A stretch of DNA of 64,000 nucleotides. It comes from Bradyrhizobium cajani. GTDB lineage: Bacteria; Pseudomonadota; Alphaproteobacteria; Rhizobiales; Xanthobacteraceae. The position numbers and the translations under genes were made by a program. The stretch spans positions 186,001 to 250,000 of the forward strand of contig NZ_WQNE01000001.1 in assembly GCF_009759665.1 (NCBI RefSeq), in the 5' to 3' direction. Below, in pieces: positions 51,075 to 59,608 of the stretch. The notes beneath the pieces are model-generated. The model saw only the letters and a program-made list of their open reading frames with translations. It was not told the origin of the DNA and did no database searches. Position 1 is the stretch's first letter. Each line of letters begins with the position of its first letter.

Positions 51075-51902
51075 ATGGATTTGAATACCATCACAGCAGT
51101 CGCCCACCCGCAAACGCGCGCGGAGCTGCCTGTCTGGACGTCAAGTGATGCTTGGCTCGCGGGCGGCACCTGGCTGTTCTCGGAACCGCAAGCCCACCTG
51201 ACACGGCTGATCGATCTCACCGACCTGAAATGGCCCGCGCTCACGATCACCGAGACCCATCTCACCATCGCGGCCACTTGCACGGTCGCGCAGCTCGATG
51301 GCCTCGCCTGCCCGCCGGACTGGCTGGCGGCACCGTTGATCAACCAGTGCTGCCGCGCGTTCCTCGCTTCCTTCAAGATCTGGAAGACTGCGACCGTCGG
51401 CGGCAATCTCTGCATGTCGTTGCCGGCAGGACCGATGATCTCGCTCACGTCCGCGCTCGATGGCGTCTGCACCATCTGGAAGGCCGGCGGCGGCGAGCAA
51501 AAGATTCCCGTCGCCGGCTTCGTCACCGGCAACCAGAAGAACCGCCTGACGCCCGGCGACCTGCTGCGCCAGATCGATATCCCCATCGCCGCGCTGAAGC
51601 GCCGCTCCGCCTTTCGTCAGATCTCGCTGGCGCCTGTCGGCCGCTCGGCAGCGCTCCTGATCGGCAGCCTCGATGCCGGCGGAACAATGTCGCTGACCGT
51701 CACCGCATCGACGGTGCGGCCGATCCAGCTGTCCTTTCCCAGACCGCCGGACCCGGGCGCGCTTCGCGACGCGATTGTGCAGCAGATCACGGACGATCTC
51801 TACCACACCGACATCCACGGCAAACCGCTCTGGCGCAAGCACATGACGCTGCGGCTCGCCGAGGAGATCCACAGCGAATTAACGGGTCCGGCGCGCCCAT
51901 GA
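51075..51902 (+). CDS. Xanthine dehydrogenase FAD subunit
   Basis: The 275-residue product has the FAD-binding pattern of CoxM/XdhB-type proteins: DAWLAGGTWLFSEPQAHLTR, IDLTDLKWPALTIT, CRAFLASFKIWKTATVGGNL and QISLAPVGRSAALLIGSL. It would pass electrons from the iron-sulphur centre to NAD or another acceptor. Its stop overlaps the ATG of the next gene (ATGA). Confidence 0.9.
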   Translation: MDLNTITAVAHPQTRAELPVWTSSDAWLAGGTWLFSEPQAHLTRLIDLTDLKWPALTITETHLTIAATCTVAQLDGLACPPDWLAAPLINQCCRAFLASFKIWKTATVGGNLCMSLPAGPMISLTSALDGVCTIWKAGGGEQKIPVAGFVTGNQKNRLTPGDLLRQIDIPIAALKRRSAFRQISLAPVGRSAALLIGSLDAGGTMSLTVTASTVRPIQLSFPRPPDPGALRDAIVQQITDDLYHTDIHGKPLWRKHMTLRLAEEIHSELTGPARP

Positions 51903-54640
51903 GCTTCGAGGTCGACGGCAAGCTGTTTTCGCAAGAGCCGCGCGCCGGCCAGTGCCTGCGCACGCTCCTGCGGGAGCTCGGCCATTTCGGCGTGAAGAAG
52001 GGCTGCGACGCCGGCGATTGCGGCGCCTGCACCGTGCTGCTCGACGGCGAGCCCGTGCACAGCTGTCTGATCCCGGCGTTCCGTGCCGAGGGCCATGCCA
52101 TCACCACGATCGAGGGATTTGGCAGAGACGGCGGCCCGCACCCGATGCAGCGGGCCTTTCTCGACGCGCAAGGGTTCCAGTGCGGCTTCTGCACCGCCGG
52201 CATGATCCTGACCTGCGCCTCGTTGAACCAGGCACAGCGCGCCGATCTCGGTGCGGCGCTGAAGGGCAACATCTGCCGCTGCACCGGCTATCGGTCGATC
52301 GAGGATGCCTTGCTCGGCAGGATCAATGTGGAGGAGAGCGTCGAGGCCGGCGCCGCATTCGGCCGCAGCCTGCCGGCACCTGCCGGCCCGGACATCGTGC
52401 ACGGCAGCGCGCGTTACACCTTCGATACCGAAATCGACGGCCTGCTGCACATCAAGCTGCTGCGCTCGCCTCACCCCCACGCGAAGATCGTCGCGATCGA
52501 CAAGGCGGAGGCGCTGAACGTTCCCGGCGTGCACGCCGTGCTGACGCATGAGGATGCGCCGTCGATCCTGTTCTCGACCGCACGGCATGAGAAGGACTGG
52601 ATGGACCCAGAGGATACCCTCATCGTCGACGACGTCGTCCGCTTCGTCGGTCAGAAGGTCGCCGCCGTCGTCGCCGAGACCGAAGGCGCCGCCGAGGAGG
52701 CCTGCCGGCGCCTCAGGGTCGATTACGAGATCCTGCCCGCGCTGATCGATCCTGAGCAGGCGATGGCACCGGGCGCGCCGATCATCCATCCTGACCGCAC
52801 CACCGAGAACCGTGTTGCCGATGCCCAGCGCAACCTCGTCGCGGAGACACATGGCGAATTCGGCGATGTCGCGGCGGCGCTCGCGACGTCCGCCGCCACC
52901 TTCGAGGCCACCTTCCACAGCCATCGTGTGCAGCATGCGGCGCTCGAGACTCATGGCGGCCTCGCCTGGCTCGACGTCGAAGGCGTGCTCAATGTCCGCA
53001 CCTCGACGCAGGTGCCGTTCCTGACCCGGCGCGCCCTGTCGGACATCTTTGGCCTCCCCATGGACAAGGTCCGCGTGTTCTGCGAGCGCGTCGGCGGCGG
53101 CTTTGGCGGCAAGCAGGAGATGTTCGTCGAGGACATTCTCGCACTCGCTGCCCTCAAGACCGGGCGGCCGGTGAAGCTGGAGCTCACCCGCGAGGAGCAG
53201 TTCATCGCGACCTCGACGCGGCACCCGATGCGGGTCCGCATCAAGGCCGGCGCGGATGCCGACGGCAAGCTCACCGCGCTCCAGCTCGACGTGCTCTCCA
53301 ACACCGGAGCCTATGGCAATCATGCCGGCCCCGTGATGTTCCACGCCCTGGCCGAGAGCATCAGCGTCTACAATTGCCCGAACAAGAAGGTCGATGGCGT
53401 TGCCGTCTATACCAATACGGTGCCAGCCGGCGCGTTTCGCGGCTACGGCCTGCCGCAGGCGCTGATCGCGGTGGAGGCTGCGATCGACGAGCTGGCGAAA
53501 CGGCTCGGCATCAGCCCCTACGACATGCGCCGCCGCAACATCGTCAAGCCCGGCGATCCCATGCTGGCGCCGCCGCCGTCCGAATATCACGACGTGCTCT
53601 ATGGCTCCTACGGTCTCGACCAGTGCCTCGACCTCGTCGAGCGCGCGATGCGAGCTGATGGTCCGCCGCCTGAGCTGCCGCCGGAATGGCTGATCGGCGA
53701 CGGCATCGCGCTGACCATGATCGACACGGTGCCGCCGGCCGGCCACATCGCGGACGCGATGATCTCGCTGCGCGATGACGGCGGCTTCGATCTCACCGTC
53801 GGCACCGCCGAGTTCGGCAACGGCACCAGCACGGTGCACCGGCAGATCGCGGCGACGACGCTCGCGACCACCGTCGACAGGGTCCGCTTGCGCCAGTCCG
53901 ACACCGCGCATGGCGGTCACGACACCGGCGCCTATGGCAGCGCCGGCATCTTCGTCGCCGGCAAGGCGACACATGCAGCGGCGATGCAGCTTGCAGTCGA
54001 GCTGAAGTCGGCCGCGGCCGGAGCCTGGCTCTGCGATGTGGAAACCTGCGTGCTTGACGAAGACTCCGTCGTCAGCGGCGTGCGACGCATGTCTTTTGTG
54101 GAACTCGCGAAGCTTGCCCGCGAACGCGGACAGCCGTTCGCGGCGAGCGGCAACTCCGGCGGCACGCCGCGTTCGGTCGGCTTCAACGTCCAGGGTTTTC
54201 GCGTCGCGGTGAACAAGGCCACCGGCGAGCTCAAGATTCTCAGGAGCGTGCACGCGGCGGACGCGGGCGTCGTTGCCAATCCCATGCAATGCCGCGGCCA
54301 GGTCGAGGGTGGCGTGGCGCAGGCGCTCGGCGCTGCGCTCTACGAGGAGATGGTGATCGATGCAGAGGGCCACGTCACCAACCCGAAATTCCGCGACTAT
54401 CATCTGCCGACCTTCGCCGACATTCCGCGCACCGAGGTGTTCTTCGCCGAGACCTCCGACACGATCGGCCCGCTGGGCGCGAAGTCGATGAGCGAGAGTC
54501 CGTACAATCCGGTCGCCGCCGCACTCGGCAACGCAATCGCGGATGCCACCGGCATCCGCTTCACCGCGCCGCCCTTCAAGCCGGACCGGCTGTTTCCGGC
54601 CCTGCTCGACAAGTTCGGCGACTCCGATGGGACGCGATAG
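51899..54640 (+). CDS. Xanthine dehydrogenase with fused 2Fe-2S and molybdopterin domains
   Basis: The 913-residue product joins two usual subunits. Residues 1-155 form a two-centre 2Fe-2S domain (KKGCDAGDCGACTVLLDGEP, FQCGFCTAGM, GNICRCTGY). The rest is the molybdenum domain with GHFGG-type GGGFGGKQEMF, VPAGAFRGYGLPQ, HGGHDTGAYGSAG and a likely catalytic Glu in SMSESPYNP. It would oxidise hypoxanthine or xanthine to urate. The fusion plus a separate FAD subunit is an uncommon arrangement. A convergent repeat follows. Confidence 0.93.
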   Translation: MSFEVDGKLFSQEPRAGQCLRTLLRELGHFGVKKGCDAGDCGACTVLLDGEPVHSCLIPAFRAEGHAITTIEGFGRDGGPHPMQRAFLDAQGFQCGFCTAGMILTCASLNQAQRADLGAALKGNICRCTGYRSIEDALLGRINVEESVEAGAAFGRSLPAPAGPDIVHGSARYTFDTEIDGLLHIKLLRSPHPHAKIVAIDKAEALNVPGVHAVLTHEDAPSILFSTARHEKDWMDPEDTLIVDDVVRFVGQKVAAVVAETEGAAEEACRRLRVDYEILPALIDPEQAMAPGAPIIHPDRTTENRVADAQRNLVAETHGEFGDVAAALATSAATFEATFHSHRVQHAALETHGGLAWLDVEGVLNVRTSTQVPFLTRRALSDIFGLPMDKVRVFCERVGGGFGGKQEMFVEDILALAALKTGRPVKLELTREEQFIATSTRHPMRVRIKAGADADGKLTALQLDVLSNTGAYGNHAGPVMFHALAESISVYNCPNKKVDGVAVYTNTVPAGAFRGYGLPQALIAVEAAIDELAKRLGISPYDMRRRNIVKPGDPMLAPPPSEYHDVLYGSYGLDQCLDLVERAMRADGPPPELPPEWLIGDGIALTMIDTVPPAGHIADAMISLRDDGGFDLTVGTAEFGNGTSTVHRQIAATTLATTVDRVRLRQSDTAHGGHDTGAYGSAGIFVAGKATHAAAMQLAVELKSAAAGAWLCDVETCVLDEDSVVSGVRRMSFVELAKLARERGQPFAASGNSGGTPRSVGFNVQGFRVAVNKATGELKILRSVHAADAGVVANPMQCRGQVEGGVAQALGAALYEEMVIDAEGHVTNPKFRDYHLPTFADIPRTEVFFAETSDTIGPLGAKSMSESPYNPVAAALGNAIADATGIRFTAPPFKPDRLFPALLDKFGDSDGTR

Positions 54641-54665
54641 CGGCGACCACGGCGACGCCATGCTC

Positions 54666-54802
54666 CCTCGCCCCGCTTGCGGGGAGAGGGTTGGGGTGAG
54701 GGGGAGTCTCCGCAAGGACGCGACAGTTGGATTCGCGGCGAGTCCCCTCACCCGGATTGCATCTTCGATGCAATCCGACCTCTCCCCGCAAGCGGGGCGA
54801 GG
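54666..54802. repeat. Inverted repeat between convergent genes
   Basis: A perfect 24-base inverted repeat has arms at 54666-54689 and 54779-54802 (each starting CCTCGCCCCGC or its complement). Each arm is itself palindromic (CCCCGCTTGCGGGG). Inside is a GATTGCATCTTCGATGCAATC hairpin near 54755. It is an interspersed element type and probably serves as a bidirectional terminator here. Confidence 0.85.
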
Positions 54803-54821
54803 TGAAGAGCGCGCTTGGCAT

Positions 54822-55709
54822 TCAGCTGCCGCGATAGGTCGAATAGCTCCATGGCGTGACCAGCAGCGGCACGTGATAGTGCCCCTCGGGCTCGCTGATC
54901 GCGAAACGAAGCGGGATCTCGTCGAGGAATGGCGGGTCCGACATCGGTACGCTGCGCTCGGCAAAGTATTGACCGACGCTGAATTTGAGCTCGTAGCGGC
55001 CGATCGGCAGCGGGCGGCCGCCGATCAGCGGCTGGTCGGTGCGGCCGTCCGCGTTGGTGACGGCGCGCGCAATGACGCGGCTGTCGCCGAGCTTCGCGAG
55101 CTCGACCAGCTCGACCGCGACGCCGGACGCGGGCTTGCCCGTGTGATTGTCCAGCACATGCGTCGAGAGTCGGCCATGCACCTTGAGCCTGTCGTCGGCG
55201 ACGACGAGCTGATCCAGCCGCAGCGCGGAGATGCGGCCGATCTCCTCGATCGCGCGCCGGATCTCGGTCTTGACAAGGTTGGGCAGCCGCGTCTCGAAGT
55301 CGCGCAGAACGGAGTCCTTGGTGTGACGGCGCACGCAGACGATATAGGGGAAGCCGAACTTATCGCGATAGGCGTTGTTGACGCGCTCGAACGCCGCGTA
55401 TTCGGCATCCGACAGCCGATCGAGACCGGCGCTGTTCTGCTCGTCGGTGGATTCCGCAGTCAGCCCCGCCGCGCGCTGGGTCTTGCCGGCGAGATCGGGA
55501 TGCGCGCGGATCAGCGCCAGTTGCACCTCGGGTTCGGCAGCCTGAATCACCGCCATCAGTGCTGTGTGCAATTGATTGACGCCAACGAACGGCCGCTTCC
55601 CGGCGAGCTGCTCGGCGATCCACGGCGAATATTCGACGACGTTCGCAAGGGCTGAAACGAAATCGACCTTGCTCGCGGCGTTGAGATCGGAAAGCGAGAT
55701 CTGCGACAT
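54822..55709 (-). CDS. UraD-UraH fusion (OHCU decarboxylase / HIU hydrolase)
   Basis: The 295-residue product carries two sequential urate-pathway enzymes. Residues ~1-165 are OHCU decarboxylase (IRAHPDLAGK, FGFPYIVCVRRHTKDSVL). Residues ~180-295 are a transthyretin-like HIU hydrolase (LSTHVLDNHTGKPASGVAVE, ending STYRGS). HIU hydrolase acts first and OHCU decarboxylase second, giving S-allantoin. Uricase, which makes HIU, is not in the window. It lies three bases after the allantoinase gene, in the same operon. Confidence 0.93.
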   Translation of the reverse strand: MSQISLSDLNAASKVDFVSALANVVEYSPWIAEQLAGKRPFVGVNQLHTALMAVIQAAEPEVQLALIRAHPDLAGKTQRAAGLTAESTDEQNSAGLDRLSDAEYAAFERVNNAYRDKFGFPYIVCVRRHTKDSVLRDFETRLPNLVKTEIRRAIEEIGRISALRLDQLVVADDRLKVHGRLSTHVLDNHTGKPASGVAVELVELAKLGDSRVIARAVTNADGRTDQPLIGGRPLPIGRYELKFSVGQYFAERSVPMSDPPFLDEIPLRFAISEPEGHYHVPLLVTPWSYSTYRGS

Positions 55710-55712
55710 CCC

Positions 55713-56648
55713 TCACCCGATCTCGAATGCGTCGGCCGCAAGATGCGCATGCTTGTCGTGCCAGTGCTGCGCGATCTGAAACCGCGTCGGCACCCAGACG
55801 CGCTCGTGCCTGCCGATATAGTCCAGGAAGCGGATCAGCCCGGCGGCGCGGCCGGGCCGACCGGCGAGACGACAGTGCAGGCCCACCGACATCATCTTCG
55901 GCGCGCTCTCGCCCTCGGCGTAGAGCACGTCAAAGGCGTCCTTGAGGTAAGTGAAGAACTGTTCGCCTTCGGCAAACCCCTGCGGATTGATGAACCGCAT
56001 GTCGTTGGCGTCTAACGTATAGGGAATGATGAGCTGCTTACCGCCCGCGCCCTTCACCCAATAGGGCAGATCGTCGGCATAGGAATCGCAGAGATAGAGG
56101 AAGCCGCCCTCCTCCATCAGCAGGCGGTTGGTGTTGATCGAGGAGCGCCCGGTGTACCAGCCCAGCGGCCGCGATCCGGTCGCCTCGGTGTGGACGCGAA
56201 TGGACTCGGCGATCTCGGCGCGCTCCTGCGCCTCGGTCATGTCCTTGTGCTCGATCCACTTCAGGCTGTGGCTGGCGATGTCCCAGCCCGCCTCCTTCAT
56301 GGCGGCTACGATTTCCGGATTGCGCTTCAACGCGGTAGCGACGCCGAACACGGTGGCCGGCCAGTTGCGCGCGGTGAACATCCGCCACAGCCGCCAGAAG
56401 CCGGCGCGCGAGCCATACTCGAACATCGATTCGATGTTGGCGTGGCGCTGACCCGGCCAGGGCTGCGCACCGAGCACGTCGGACAAAAACGCTTCCGAGG
56501 CGCGGTCGCCATGCAGGATGTTGTTCTCGCCGCCCTCCTCGAAATTGACCACGAACTGCACCGCGACCCGCGCATCACCGGGCCATTGCGGATGTGGCGG
56601 GTTGCGGCCGTAACCGCGGAGATCGCGCGGGTAGCGGGTATCGGTCAC
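55713..56648 (-). CDS. puuE: PuuE-type allantoinase
   Basis: The 311-residue product is a polysaccharide-deacetylase-fold allantoinase: YPRDLRGYGRNPPHPQWPGD, NFEEGGENNILHGD, YGSRAGFWRLWRMF and EAGWDIASHSLKWIEH. It opens allantoin to allantoate without metal-amidohydrolase motifs. GTG at 56648 follows the upstream stop directly. Product allantoate would be used by the hydrolase at 36886. Confidence 0.93.
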   Translation of the reverse strand: MTDTRYPRDLRGYGRNPPHPQWPGDARVAVQFVVNFEEGGENNILHGDRASEAFLSDVLGAQPWPGQRHANIESMFEYGSRAGFWRLWRMFTARNWPATVFGVATALKRNPEIVAAMKEAGWDIASHSLKWIEHKDMTEAQERAEIAESIRVHTEATGSRPLGWYTGRSSINTNRLLMEEGGFLYLCDSYADDLPYWVKGAGGKQLIIPYTLDANDMRFINPQGFAEGEQFFTYLKDAFDVLYAEGESAPKMMSVGLHCRLAGRPGRAAGLIRFLDYIGRHERVWVPTRFQIAQHWHDKHAHLAADAFEIG

Positions 56649-57062
56649 TCAGACTTCCTCGAAGCGGATCGGCAGCGCGCCCTTCCACAGCACGCTCTTG
56701 CCCAGCGTCGCCAGATCGTCCAGGCCAGAGGTCAGCGTGATGAAATGGTTGCCGGCGAGCTGCCCCATCTTGCTCGCGAAATGCACGCCGCCATAGGCGA
56801 GCAGGATCTCGGTCTCGCTGATGCCGCCGGGATAGAGGATGATCTGGCCCGGCGCCGGATAGCTGGTGTGGTTCTCGTAGCCGACCCCGAAATCGAGATC
56901 GCCGAGCGGCATCCACACCCCCTCGCCACTCCAGCGCACATGGATGATGTGGCTTTCGAACGGCAAGGCCTTGCGGAACGCGGCGACGGTCTTGGGTGCC
57001 AGCTGCTCCTCGAAACGGGCATCGAAGGTGAAATCGCCGGCGCGGATAACGAGTTTGCTCAT
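56649..57062 (-). CDS. DUF3830 cyclophilin-like protein
   Basis: The 137-residue product has the DUF3830 pattern: FTFDARFEEQLAPKTVAAFR, HVRWSGEGVWMPLGDLDF, ENHTSYPAPGQIILYPGGIS and ETEILLAYGGVHFASKMGQL. These proteins have a cyclophilin-like barrel and unknown chemistry. Its position as first gene of the puuE-uraDH operon suggests a role in ureide breakdown, perhaps on an allantoin-side product. Confidence 0.9.
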   Translation of the reverse strand: MSKLVIRAGDFTFDARFEEQLAPKTVAAFRKALPFESHIIHVRWSGEGVWMPLGDLDFGVGYENHTSYPAPGQIILYPGGISETEILLAYGGVHFASKMGQLAGNHFITLTSGLDDLATLGKSVLWKGALPIRFEEV

Positions 57063-57169
57063 CTCATCTCTCTGGATCGGGGGCGGCAGCCCCCCGGGGA
57101 ACTTTCAGGCAAAGAGCATTCCCGGCAGCTTCGCGCAAGTGGCGCGGCCAGTCACCTGCGATCGTAGGA

Positions 57170-57427
57170 TCAGCCGAAAATGCCGCTCCGCCGCACCTCC
57201 GGCTCCGGCTCGGCGGCCGGGGCGGGCGCCTCCTTCAGTTCCGCCTGCGGCAGCGGCGCAGGCGCCGGCAGGTTCTCGCATTTCGTGGAATAGACCAGCT
57301 TTCCATCCGCCGTACGCCCGATCGGGACACAGGGATCGGGTTGCGCCACCGTGGTCTTCGGCGCCAACTTGACTTGCGCCGCCGCCGGAGAGGCGATCAG
57401 GAGAAGGACCAGCAGATATCTCGACAT
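57170..57427 (-). CDS. Small secreted proline/alanine-rich protein
   Basis: The 85-residue product has a signal (MSRYLLVLLLIASPAAAQ) and a mature part with two cysteines (DPCVPIGRTADGKLVYSTKC) and a Pro/Ala/Glu-rich end. AGGCGA precedes the ATG. Function unknown; the cysteine loop suggests a small periplasmic domain. Confidence 0.75.
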   Translation of the reverse strand: MSRYLLVLLLIASPAAAQVKLAPKTTVAQPDPCVPIGRTADGKLVYSTKCENLPAPAPLPQAELKEAPAPAAEPEPEVRRSGIFG

Positions 57428-57578
57428 CGTTGTCGCCTAGAAAACCAGTTCGCCATTGAACCGGATTGCGAGGGGCAAGTCCATCGGCGCCAAGGGCGCA
57501 ATTGCCGAATATTTAGCCGGCATGCGCGGGCTCCAGCCCCGACCCGAATTAGCCTTGAAAGAGCAACTGCATCAACAC

Positions 57579-57692
57579 CGTCATTGCGAGCCAACGGGTC
57601 CGCGCGGAGCGCGGCCCGATGACAGGCTCAGCGAAGCAATCCAGAGTCTTTCCACGGAGACAGTCTGGATTGCTTCGCTGCGCTCGCAATGA
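57579..57692. repeat. Composite inverted-repeat element (MITE-like)
   Basis: Outer 13-base inverted arms CGTCATTGCGAGC (57579-57591) and GCTCGCAATGACG (57680-57692) are perfect. Inside, AGCGAAGCAATCCAGA (57628-57643) and TCTGGATTGCTTCGCT (57662-57677) form a second perfect 16-base inverted pair. The whole 114-base unit could fold as one long structure. Confidence 0.85.
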
Positions 57693-57791
57693 CGGAGTAT
57701 GAAGCCACATCGCCATTCTCAAATTCGCATCTCAACCCGTAGACACGCATCCTCGCGGCGCGTTTCGCCCGAGCTTTGCTTCGTCGCGCCA

Positions 57792-57922
57792 CCCTCTTGA
57801 TCCAAGAGGGCGCAGGGAAGGCCGGGTGCCAGCTAGCACCCGCGGTCCGCTGCGCGAGATGTAGCGCAGAGAAACCGCACAGCAGCATACAGGTGAAGCC
57901 CAACACACGGCCTTCCCTGCGC
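57792..57922. repeat. Hairpin-rich intergenic element
   Basis: CCCTCTTGATCCAAGAGGG (57792-57810) is a near-perfect hairpin. It is followed by a long stem GCGCAGGGAAGGCCG (57810-57824) with CGGCCTTCCCTGCGC (57908-57922), closing over an internal GGGTGC/GCACCC hairpin (57824-57841). The pattern is one I associate with repeated Bradyrhizobium intergenic DNA. It could be a transcribed structured RNA or a mobile repeat. Confidence 0.8.
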
Positions 57923-58322
57923 AGTGGTTGGACGGCTTATGCCGTGCTCTCCCGGGAGCCGAGTTCCTTCTGGCCTCCCTCGCCCCGGCGAAAGTCGCCG
58001 GCACCGCGCCGGTTGACGCGACTGCCGCATCCGCCAGGGCTTGACCGTAGCAACGACGGCCAGGACCACACGGTTTTGCCGTACGCACGGCCCGCTGTTC
58101 GCCGCAGTTTTCCCAGCCCTGTCGACCAGGCTGGAAACTTACAGGCGAGACGAATCTGACAGCGCCGTTCGTCCGCGCGCGGTCTCGCGCTCACGGAGAG
58201 CAATCCGCCCTGCCCTTGACCTCTCGCGCCCGACGCTGCCGCGTCCACCGCAGGCCCGGCCCTGCGACCATCACGACAAAGATCGCCCCTCAAGGGTGAG
58301 CCGGGATAGGCGACACATACGC

Positions 58323-58338
58323 CAATTCCGAATTTCGG
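58323..58338. promoter_or_regulatory. Isolated S24-repressor-type operator
   Basis: CAATTCCGAATTTCGG is identical over 16 bases to the operator-bearing sequence at 25318-25333. No gene starts right next to it; it lies in the repeat-rich region about 190 bases from the Tyr/Gly-rich gene's end. It may mark a lost promoter or a real distal target. Confidence 0.5.
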
Positions 58339-58419
58339 TAAAGCGGAATATATTTGCGCACCCAGCTTGACAGACGGACGAAACAGCGACGGCATGGCGA
58401 TCTCCAACCTGGAAACGCC

Positions 58420-58450
58420 AAGAGGGGCGGTGCAAAGCACCGCCCCTCTT
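58420..58450 (-). terminator. 14-base-pair hairpin downstream of the Tyr/Gly-rich gene
   Basis: AAGAGGGGCGGTGC and GCACCGCCCCTCTT form a perfect 14-base stem with an AAA loop. It lies about 65 bases past the stop of the minus-strand gene at 58516. The T-run is weak on both strands. Confidence 0.7.
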
Positions 58451-58515
58451 GTATTCAGGAGGCTTCCCGCAGCATGGCCCGCTGATCGAGATCCAGGCTT
58501 AGGCGAAAAGGCCGC

Positions 58516-58908
58516 CTAGTATGGCTGGTAGTAATAACGCTGGCCATAGTAGGGATCGCCGCCGTAATAGCCCGGACCGCCGTAGTAGGGACGCGGGCCG
58601 TAATAATAGCGGTTCTCGTAATACTCTTGGCGCCGACTCTCTGCGATTGCACCGCCGATAAGGCCCACTGCCGCGCCCATGAAGGCGAGGCCTGCCGCGT
58701 TCGGCCCGCGCCGATAGTAGCGGTGGCGGCGAGCGGCGCTGAAATCGGTGACGTCCGACGCCGCCGGACCTGCGGCAACCGCCTTGGCAGGCGGCGTGGA
58801 CGAGCTCGCGGCCGAAGGCGCGGTAGAGGCCGTAACAAGGGCGAGGCTTGCGAACGCGACCAGCAAACTATTGCGGCCGGCTCCGGAAATCATGGGTCTA
58901 ACACTCAT
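58516..58908 (-). CDS. Secreted Tyr/Gly-rich protein
   Basis: The 130-residue product has a signal region (MISGAGRNSLLVAFASLALV, cleaved near APSAAS), a glycine-zipper helix GLAFMGAAVGLIGGAIAE and a C-terminal tail of repeated Y-Y-G-P/G/Q units. GAGGAAG precedes ATG 58908. Such proteins are common envelope-associated, low-complexity products in Bradyrhizobium; the function is unknown. Confidence 0.78.
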   Translation of the reverse strand: MSVRPMISGAGRNSLLVAFASLALVTASTAPSAASSSTPPAKAVAAGPAASDVTDFSAARRHRYYRRGPNAAGLAFMGAAVGLIGGAIAESRRQEYYENRYYYGPRPYYGGPGYYGGDPYYGQRYYYQPY

Positions 58909-59099
58909 CTCGATCTTCCTCTGTTCTCGCCCAAAAGAGATATGCAAACCACGATCAACGTGCAAATCACTGAAATGGTTTCATGATCGCGGCAAACTGC
59001 CACGCTTTGAACGATTGTAAACCGAACGATCGGATCCAGCTTGAACCATCCAACCTGAGCGGTTAATGAACAGCCGCGCCGTTTTTCGGTCGCCGTAAG

Positions 59100-59115
59100 C
59101 GTTTCACGTGAACCA
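59100..59115. promoter_or_regulatory. parS-like palindrome
   Basis: CGTTTCACGTGAACCA matches the ParB-binding consensus TGTTTCACGTGAAACA at 14 of 16 positions, including the TTTCACGTGAA core. It lies in the 290-base gap before the DUF2798 gene. No parAB genes are in the window, so this could be a chance match or an outlying centromere site. Confidence 0.45.
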
Positions 59116-59199
59116 ACGCATCAACCGACGCCGTCGGGATCGATGCCGATTTCAAGGGTTCAACGTGACTGACGCGTCCTTTTCCTCAAGAGAAATCAG

Positions 59200-59457
59200 A
59201 TGATTGCGGTTCGCAAACTGCCGGCGCGCTATGCGCCGATCGTGATGCCATTCGTGCTGTCCATCCTCATGACGGCGGTGGTGTCGGTCATTTCGACGCT
59301 TCGGAGCCTCGGTGCAACGCCGGCGTTCCTCGCGACCTGGCCGGGCGCCTGGGCCTTATCATGGCTCGTCGCCTTTCCAACGCTGCTGATGGTGCTGCCA
59401 CTGGTCCGCCGGATCGTGGCCTGCCTCGTCGCCTCTCCATCTCAACCAGGCCGATAG
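59200..59457 (+). CDS. DUF2798 small membrane protein
   Basis: The 85-residue product starts MIAVRKLPARYAPIVMPFVL and has two membrane helices, with FLATWPGAWALSWLVAFPTL in the second. That arrangement is the DUF2798 pattern. Function is unknown. An AAGAGA precedes the ATG. The parS-like palindrome lies 85 bases upstream. Confidence 0.82.
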   Translation: MIAVRKLPARYAPIVMPFVLSILMTAVVSVISTLRSLGATPAFLATWPGAWALSWLVAFPTLLMVLPLVRRIVACLVASPSQPGR

Positions 59458-59608
59458 AAGGCGCGGACGGCGGCGCATGGAGCACGCCGCCCCGCTTCCA
59501 GATTGCTCACCACTTGGATCAAGCTTCCACATTCCTCACTTCACCCGTCGCGCTGTTGTGGATGAAGCTGTTCCCGGTGCTGCGCGAGGTCGATCGGCTG
59601 GAATGAGC

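Larger units (their letters stand above)
57428..58515. other. 1.1-kb gene-free region made of structured repeats
   Basis: No convincing gene is found here. It contains the composite inverted repeat at 57579-57692, a second hairpin-rich element at 57792-57922 with more family-like sequence up to about 58140, an isolated repressor-type site at 58323 and a terminator at 58420. Several open frames exist on both strands but none has a ribosome site or a recognisable product. Confidence 0.65.

Noticed and set aside
51800..54964. Minus-strand 1054-codon frame across xanthine dehydrogenase
   Set aside because: Antisense to a gene with complete iron-sulphur and molybdopterin motifs; the product has no recognisable domain.
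57125..57155. Sigma-54-like element upstream of the DUF3830/puuE operon
   Set aside because: On the minus strand a TGGCC...TTGC pair exists but GG and GC are 11 bases apart, not 10, so it does not fit the strict spacing.
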